A DNA stretch of 64,000 nt from contig NZ_FNGF01000003.1 of the NCBI RefSeq assembly GCF_900102815.1, positions 62,001 through 126,000 on the forward strand, given 5' to 3'. A program made the translations under genes and the position numbers. The DNA is from Glycomyces sambucus (GTDB lineage Bacteria > Actinomycetota > Actinomycetes > Mycobacteriales > Micromonosporaceae). The notes beneath the pieces are model-generated. The model was not told the DNA's origin. It saw only the letters and a program-made list of their open reading frames with translations, and did no database searches. Shown here one piece after another: positions 59,861 to 64,000 of the stretch (position 1 is its first letter; every line of letters starts with the position of its first letter).

Positions 59861-61591
59861 GTGGGCGTGATGCTGATCCTGGCCGCAGCGCTCCCGGCCG
59901 CCGGGGCGCTCGCCGTGTGGCGGTTGCGGCGGCGGCCGTACGCGCACTGGATCGGGGCCGGGGCGGCGGCGCTCGCGTTCGCGGCGGTGGCGATGCTGCC
60001 GGTCGGACGCGGGAGCGGCGCCTGGCTGGTCGCGGACGGCGAGCTCACCGGCGCGTGGTGGCACCAGGTCTCGATCGAGTGGGCCCCGTCGCTCCACCTC
60101 GAGTTCTCGCTCGCGGTCGACGGCGTCTCGTGGACCCTCGCACTCCTCACCGCGCTCCTCGGGGTCCTGTGCTGCGTCCACAACGCGGTCGGCGCGGAGC
60201 AGCGCGCCGCCGACCTCCTCGGCGCCGACCGGGCCGCTTCAGCTCCCCTTCAGGTCCCCGCGGGTAGCTTCGAAACCGGGGGCCCTTCCCCGGCCGCGCG
60301 CCGGGTCCGAGGCGTGCCCGCCGACGGCGCATCAGGCAGCGCTTCAGGTTCCCTTCAGGAACCTCCGGGTAGCTTCGAAACCGGGGGCCCTTTCCCAGCG
60401 GCGGCGCCGGTCCACGGCGTGCCCTCCGGGGCCGGCGGCGGTGAGCCCGAAGGGGACCGGTGGCAGTCGCCGATTCTCACCGCGCTGCTCCTCGCCGTCC
60501 AGGCCGCGTCGACGCTGGTGTTCCTCACCGACAACCTCGTGCTGTTCTTCATCGCGTTCGAGGCGGTCCTGCTCCCGATGTGGGCGATCATCCACCGCTA
60601 CGGCGACCCCGCCGCGCGGCGGCGGGCCGCCGCGAAGTTCGCGCTGTTCACCGTCGCCGGGTCGCTCCTCATGGCCACCGGCCTGTTCATCGCGATCGCC
60701 GACACCGGCACCGCCGACCTCGGCGCGATCCTCCTCCACGGCGGCGTGGGCGACGACCGCTCACTCCTGGTCTTCGCGCTCCTCGCCCTCGGGTTCGCCG
60801 TCAAAGCACCCCTGTGGCCCTTCCACTCCTGGCTGCCCGACGCCCACACCGCCGCGCCCACCGTCGGCTCGGTGCTCCTCGCGGGCGTCCTCCTCAAGCT
60901 CGGCACGTACGGCCTCATCCGGGTCGCCGGGGGCCTCGCCCCCGACGGCGCCGCCGACGCCGCGCCCGTGCTCGCCGCCCTCGCCGCGCTCGGCATCCTC
61001 GTCGCGGGGCTCGTGTGCCTGCGCCTCCCCGAGATCAAGCGGCTCATCGCCTACTCCTCGGTGGGCCACATGGGGTTCGTGGTCCTCGCGTTCGCGGCCG
61101 GCACCGAGGCCGGCGTCCGCGCCGCCCTGTTCGGCAACCTCGCGCACGGCCTCGTCACGCCCCTCCTGTTCTTCCTCGCCGGGGCCCTCAAGGCCCGCAC
61201 CCACACCGGCAGCCTCGGCGCCCTCGGCGGCCTCCGCCTCGCCGCGCCCGCGCTCGCCGGGCTCCTCGGCTTCGCGGCCCTCGCCTCCCTCGGCCTGCCC
61301 GGCCTCGCCGGGTTCTGGGGCGAGGCGTTCACCGTGTACGCGGCGGCCGAACGCGGCGGCGCCTGGCTCGGCCTCGCCGCGGCCGCGGCGTTCGGGGCGT
61401 TCCTCGCCGCGGCGTACCTGCTGCGCATGCTCAGACGCGTCAGCCACGGCCCGGTCGCGCCCGCCGTGTACGGCATCGGCGACGTCTCGGCCGCCGAGGC
61501 CGCGGTCTGGGCCCCGCTCGTGGCCGGGACGCTGCTCCTCGGGCTCGTCCCGGGCCCGCTCCTGGCCCTGTTCTCGGAGGGGCTGCTCTGA
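59861..61591 (+). CDS. nuoM: NADH-quinone oxidoreductase subunit M-like protein with a repeat-built insertion
   Basis: A 576-residue polytopic protein. Channel residues are seen in FIAFEAVLLPMWAIIHRYG and FAVKAPLWPFHSWLPDAHT followed by AAPTVGSVLLAGVLLKLGTYG. Between helix 3 (ending LGVLCCVHN) and helix 4 (ILTALLLAVQAASTLVFL) there is an insertion of about 90 residues (112-203), absent from ordinary NuoM, made of two 35-residue units with the shared core GSFETGGP. The GTG at 59861 has AGGGGGG upstream and lies 40 bases after nuoL. Its TGA overlaps the nuoN ATG. Confidence 0.9.
   Translation: MGVMLILAAALPAAGALAVWRLRRRPYAHWIGAGAAALAFAAVAMLPVGRGSGAWLVADGELTGAWWHQVSIEWAPSLHLEFSLAVDGVSWTLALLTALLGVLCCVHNAVGAEQRAADLLGADRAASAPLQVPAGSFETGGPSPAARRVRGVPADGASGSASGSLQEPPGSFETGGPFPAAAPVHGVPSGAGGGEPEGDRWQSPILTALLLAVQAASTLVFLTDNLVLFFIAFEAVLLPMWAIIHRYGDPAARRRAAAKFALFTVAGSLLMATGLFIAIADTGTADLGAILLHGGVGDDRSLLVFALLALGFAVKAPLWPFHSWLPDAHTAAPTVGSVLLAGVLLKLGTYGLIRVAGGLAPDGAADAAPVLAALAALGILVAGLVCLRLPEIKRLIAYSSVGHMGFVVLAFAAGTEAGVRAALFGNLAHGLVTPLLFFLAGALKARTHTGSLGALGGLRLAAPALAGLLGFAALASLGLPGLAGFWGEAFTVYAAAERGGAWLGLAAAAAFGAFLAAAYLLRMLRRVSHGPVAPAVYGIGDVSAAEAAVWAPLVAGTLLLGLVPGPLLALFSEGLL
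60235..60444 (+). repeat. 105-bp in-frame tandem repeat inside nuoM
   Basis: Copy 1 is 60235-60339 and copy 2 is 60340-60444. A 27-base block beginning CGGGTAGCTTCGAAACCGGG is identical at 60261 and 60366; about 85 bases align in all. A TTCGAA palindrome sits in the core. The period is exactly 35 codons. Confidence 0.85.
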
Positions 61592-63243
61592 TGCGGGTCC
61601 AGGACATCGACCACGCGGCCCTGCTGCCGCTGTACCTCGCGGCCGCCGCCGCGGTGCTCGCCCTGCTCGCGGGCCGCTTCGCGAAGGGCGCCGCCATGAC
61701 CGGGCTCGCCGCCGCCGCGGGCGCCGCCGTCTGGGTCGGCCTCGGGCCGGACCGGGCCACGTTCGCGGTCGGCGAGTGGCACTCCTACGTCGCCGACGAC
61801 GCCGCCATGGGCACCGCCGCCCTCTTCGCGGGCCTCGCGGTCCTCGTCGCGGCTGTGAGCGGGCGCCAGGCCGGGGAGTACTGGTTCCTCCTCGCGGCCT
61901 CCGCCGCGGGCGGGATCGCGCTCGCCGGGGCACGGGACCTCGTGACGCTCGTCGTCGCCGTCGAGACGCTCACCCTGCCCCTGTACGTCCTGGTGGCGCG
62001 CCCCGGCCGCGCCGGGGCGGAGGCCGGGACGACCTTCCTCATCGCCTCGGTGACCGCATCGGCGACCGCGCTCATGGGCGCGGCGCTCCTGTACGCCGCG
62101 AGCGGGACCGTGCACCTCGCCGGCCTCGGCGCGGGCCTCGCGGACGCGCACGCGGGCCTCACCGCCGCCGGAGTCGCGCTCCTGCTCGCCGGACTCGCCT
62201 TCAAACTCGCCGCCGCGCCGCTGCACTCGTGGGCGCCGCTGGTCCTCGAACGCGCCCCGCTGCCGGTCGCCACATACCTCGCGAGCGCGTCGAAGCTCGG
62301 CGGGGCCGCGGCCGTCACCTGGGTCGTCTACTTCGGACTCGCGGGCGAGGCGAGCGCCGGGATCACCGCCGCGGTCCTCAGCGTCGCCTCGATCCTCATC
62401 GGGAACCTGGGCGCGCTCGTGCAGCGCCGCACGGTGCCGCTGCTCGCCTGGTCGGGCATCGCCCACGCCGGGTACGCGCTCGCCCCGCTGGCGGTCCTCG
62501 CCACGGCGGCCGGACGCGAGCAGGCCGGCCCCGCCGCCTCCGCGACCCTCGCCTACGCGGTCTTCTTCGTCCTCCTGGAGGCGGGCGCGTTCGCCGCCTT
62601 GACGGCCGTCCGGCCCGAGACCGCCGACCTCTTCGCCGCGGACCCCGCACCGGAACCCGGACCCGGCCCCGCGCCGGCCACCGGAATCGGGGCCGCACCA
62701 GCCCCCGGAACCGAGGCCGCAACCAGGGCCGCAACCGATACCGCAACCGACCGCGAAACCGGAGCCCAGGTCGCGTCGGCGGAGCGTCGGACCCCCAAGG
62801 CAGACTTGCAATCGGGGGGTCCCCGGGGGTCCGTTTTGAAGGCTGACGCCGGAAATGCCGGACTCCAGCGCCGCGACGACGACCCCGGCGGGCGGATCGC
62901 GGAGCTCTCCGGGCTGTGGAAGGCCGCGCCGCTGCCAGCGGCGGTGCTCCTGACGGCCGTCATCGGGCTCGCCGGGCTGCCGCCCGCGCTCGCGGGGACG
63001 TTCGCCAAGGTCGCCGTCCTCGAAGTGCTCGCCTCCTCGGCCGTGTGGCTCGCCGTCGTGGTCGCGGCCGGGGCCGTGGTCGGGCTCGCGTACTACCTGC
63101 CGCTCGCCCGGGTCCTCCTGACCGGCCGCGCCGCGGCCGCCCCGCGCCGGTACGCGGTGGCGCTCGTCCTGGCCGGCCTCGCCCTCGCCGCGGTCTCGCT
63201 CGCGCCGCAGCTCGTGTTGGACTTCACGTCCGTTTCACGGTGA
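61591..63243 (+). CDS. nuoN: NADH-quinone oxidoreductase subunit N-like protein with an inserted loop
   Basis: A 550-residue polytopic protein. Features include VTLVVAVETLTLPLYVLVA (channel Glu), LAFKLAAAPLHSWAPLVLE (channel Lys) and PVATYLASASKLGGAAAV. Near residues 349-430 a hydrophilic Pro/Ala/Thr-rich insertion interrupts two helices. It contains low-complexity repeats and a piece coding RRTPKADLQSGGPRGSVLK with codons unlike the rest of the gene. The ATG at 61591 overlaps the nuoM TGA as TGATG. Confidence 0.9.
   Translation: MRVQDIDHAALLPLYLAAAAAVLALLAGRFAKGAAMTGLAAAAGAAVWVGLGPDRATFAVGEWHSYVADDAAMGTAALFAGLAVLVAAVSGRQAGEYWFLLAASAAGGIALAGARDLVTLVVAVETLTLPLYVLVARPGRAGAEAGTTFLIASVTASATALMGAALLYAASGTVHLAGLGAGLADAHAGLTAAGVALLLAGLAFKLAAAPLHSWAPLVLERAPLPVATYLASASKLGGAAAVTWVVYFGLAGEASAGITAAVLSVASILIGNLGALVQRRTVPLLAWSGIAHAGYALAPLAVLATAAGREQAGPAASATLAYAVFFVLLEAGAFAALTAVRPETADLFAADPAPEPGPGPAPATGIGAAPAPGTEAATRAATDTATDRETGAQVASAERRTPKADLQSGGPRGSVLKADAGNAGLQRRDDDPGGRIAELSGLWKAAPLPAAVLLTAVIGLAGLPPALAGTFAKVAVLEVLASSAVWLAVVVAAGAVVGLAYYLPLARVLLTGRAAAAPRRYAVALVLAGLALAAVSLAPQLVLDFTSVSR
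62789..62832 (+). repeat. Palindromic element inside the nuoN insertion
   Basis: GGACCCCC (62789-62796) pairs with GGGGGTCC at 62815-62822, and a second GGGGGTCC follows at 62825-62832. The following bases CGTTTTGAAGG are unusually AT-rich for a coding region here. Confidence 0.5.
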
Positions 63244-63315
63244 AGTCCCGGTTCGTCCGGAAATACTGGGTGTGACCGGGACGTTGCATTTCCCATAGGA
63301 GGGAATCCGACCACC

Positions 63316-64000
63316 ATGAAGCACCACAACGGCCTCAAGACGGCCGTGCTGCTCGGCGCGATGTCGGCGATCGTGATCGCCGTCGGCTACGCGCTCGGCG
63401 GCTCCACGGGCGTCGTCATCGCCGCGGTCATCGCCGTGGGCATGAACGCCTACGCCTACTTCAACTCCGACAAGATCGCGCTGCGCTCGATGCGGGCCCG
63501 GCCCGTCACCGAGGCCGAGGCGCCGCAGCTCTACGCCACGGTCCGCGAGCTCTCGCAGCGCGCCGAGCAGCCGATGCCGCGCCTGTACGTCTCGCCGACC
63601 ATGCAGCCCAACGCGTTCGCCACCGGCCGCAACCCCGAGCACGCGGCCGTCGCGGTCACCGACGGCATCCTGCGGCTGCTCACGCCCGCCGAGCTGCGGG
63701 CCGTCCTCGGGCACGAGCTGTCGCACGTCTACAACCGCGACATCCTCATCTCCTCGGTCGCGGGCGCGCTCGCCGGCATCATCACGATGCTCGCCAACCT
63801 CGCGATCTTCATCCCGCTGGGCAACGCCGACGACGACCGGCCGAACCCGCTCGTGCTGCTGCTGACGATGATCCTCGGCCCGCTCGCGGCCGGGCTCATC
63901 CAGATGGCCGTCTCGCGCTCGCGCGAGTACGAGGCCGACGCGGACGGCGCCCGCCTCACCGGCGACCCGCTCGCGCTCGCGAGCGCCCTGGAGAAGATCT
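63316..64000 (+). CDS. htpX: Membrane zinc metalloprotease HtpX (cut by window end)
   Basis: The first 228 residues of an M48B peptidase. Two N-terminal helices ([20 protein letters not shown] and [20 protein letters not shown]) precede the zinc site HELSH in [15 protein letters not shown] (about 140-144). Two further helices follow, and the third zinc ligand Glu lies in [15 protein letters not shown]. It degrades misfolded membrane proteins in quality control. The ATG at 63316 follows AGGAGGG by about 12 bases. The gene runs off the window at 64000, so its C-terminus is not seen. Confidence 0.93.
   Translation, partial: MKHHNGLKTAVLLGAMSAIVIAVGYALGGSTGVVIAAVIAVGMNAYAYFNSDKIALRSMRARPVTEAEAPQLYATVRELSQRAEQPMPRLYVSPTMQPNAFATGRNPEHAAVAVTDGILRLLTPAELRAVLGHELSHVYNRDILISSVAGALAGIITMLANLAIFIPLGNADDDRPNPLVLLLTMILGPLAAGLIQMAVSRSREYEADADGARLTGDPLALASALEKI

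Noticed and set aside
60266-60282. AGCTTCGAAACCGGG resembling a tRNA T-arm (TTCGAA), seen twice
   Set aside because: No acceptor, D-arm or anticodon stem can be folded around it; it is the core of the in-frame nuoM repeat.

Overview
This 64 kb window is chromosomal DNA of a high-GC Gram-positive bacterium (Actinomycetota). The evidence is GC-rich codon third positions throughout, many GTG and some TTG starts, BldC, a lone DUF397 protein, DUF6912 next to secA, a long-form Hpf, SigE-family sigma factors, the MqnL/MqnP pair of futalosine menaquinone synthesis, and CebR-like boxes before cellulases. A Glycomyces/Stackebrandtia-like relative is my guess; the family is not proven by the sequence. 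No tRNA, rRNA, CRISPR array, phage or transposase gene was seen.

Layout. 1-0.7 kb: tail of an unidentified gene and a small tyrosine phosphatase. 0.7-7.2 kb: the most unusual block, a minus-strand operon of cytoplasmic subtilase, sigma factor, small unknown protein, TPR protein, CHAT (caspase-like) protein and MFS exporter. 7.4-18.2 kb: DUF397 protein, pruA, a membrane protein, DUF6912-secA, two double-GNAT genes, an L,D-transpeptidase lipoprotein and hpf. 18.5-22.7 kb: ComF, a MacB-like permease with its adaptor but no ATPase, and a MiaE-like ferritin-fold protein. 23-30.5 kb: DEAD-box helicase, small membrane proteins, MarC, an ECF sigma with its membrane partner, a PH-domain protein and a TrmH methyltransferase. 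30.7-36.5 kb: acetoacetyl-CoA synthetase, a CynX-type transporter with a divergent FadR-type regulator, an Rrf2 regulator and YihY.

36.5-46.6 kb is a plant-polysaccharide region: a giant secreted CE12-FN3-PL11-CBM2 pectinase, cysteine desulfhydrase with its Lrp regulator, bldC, and two paralogous GH6 cellulases, each behind a TTGACA promoter with a CebR-like box at the predicted transcription start. 46.7-57.4 kb: a TetR-regulated DHA2 exporter, mqnL-mqnP, a second TetR/oxidoreductase pair around palindromic operators, a class C beta-lactamase-like membrane protein and an acyltransferase-3/SGNH enzyme. 57.7-63.2 kb: nuoKLMN alone, without the rest of complex I in view; NuoM and NuoN carry long hydrophilic insertions, the one in nuoM built from a 105-bp in-frame tandem repeat. 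The window ends inside htpX.

The best candidate for an undescribed system is the 1.95-7.16 kb island. A TPR-CHAT protease next to a sigma factor and a small partner recalls the type III-E CRISPR effector, where TPR-CHAT cleaves Csx30 to free RpoE, but here there is no CRISPR component and a second protease (subtilase) is present. TPR and CHAT halves are two genes meeting at a CCCCC run and a GTGA stop/start overlap.
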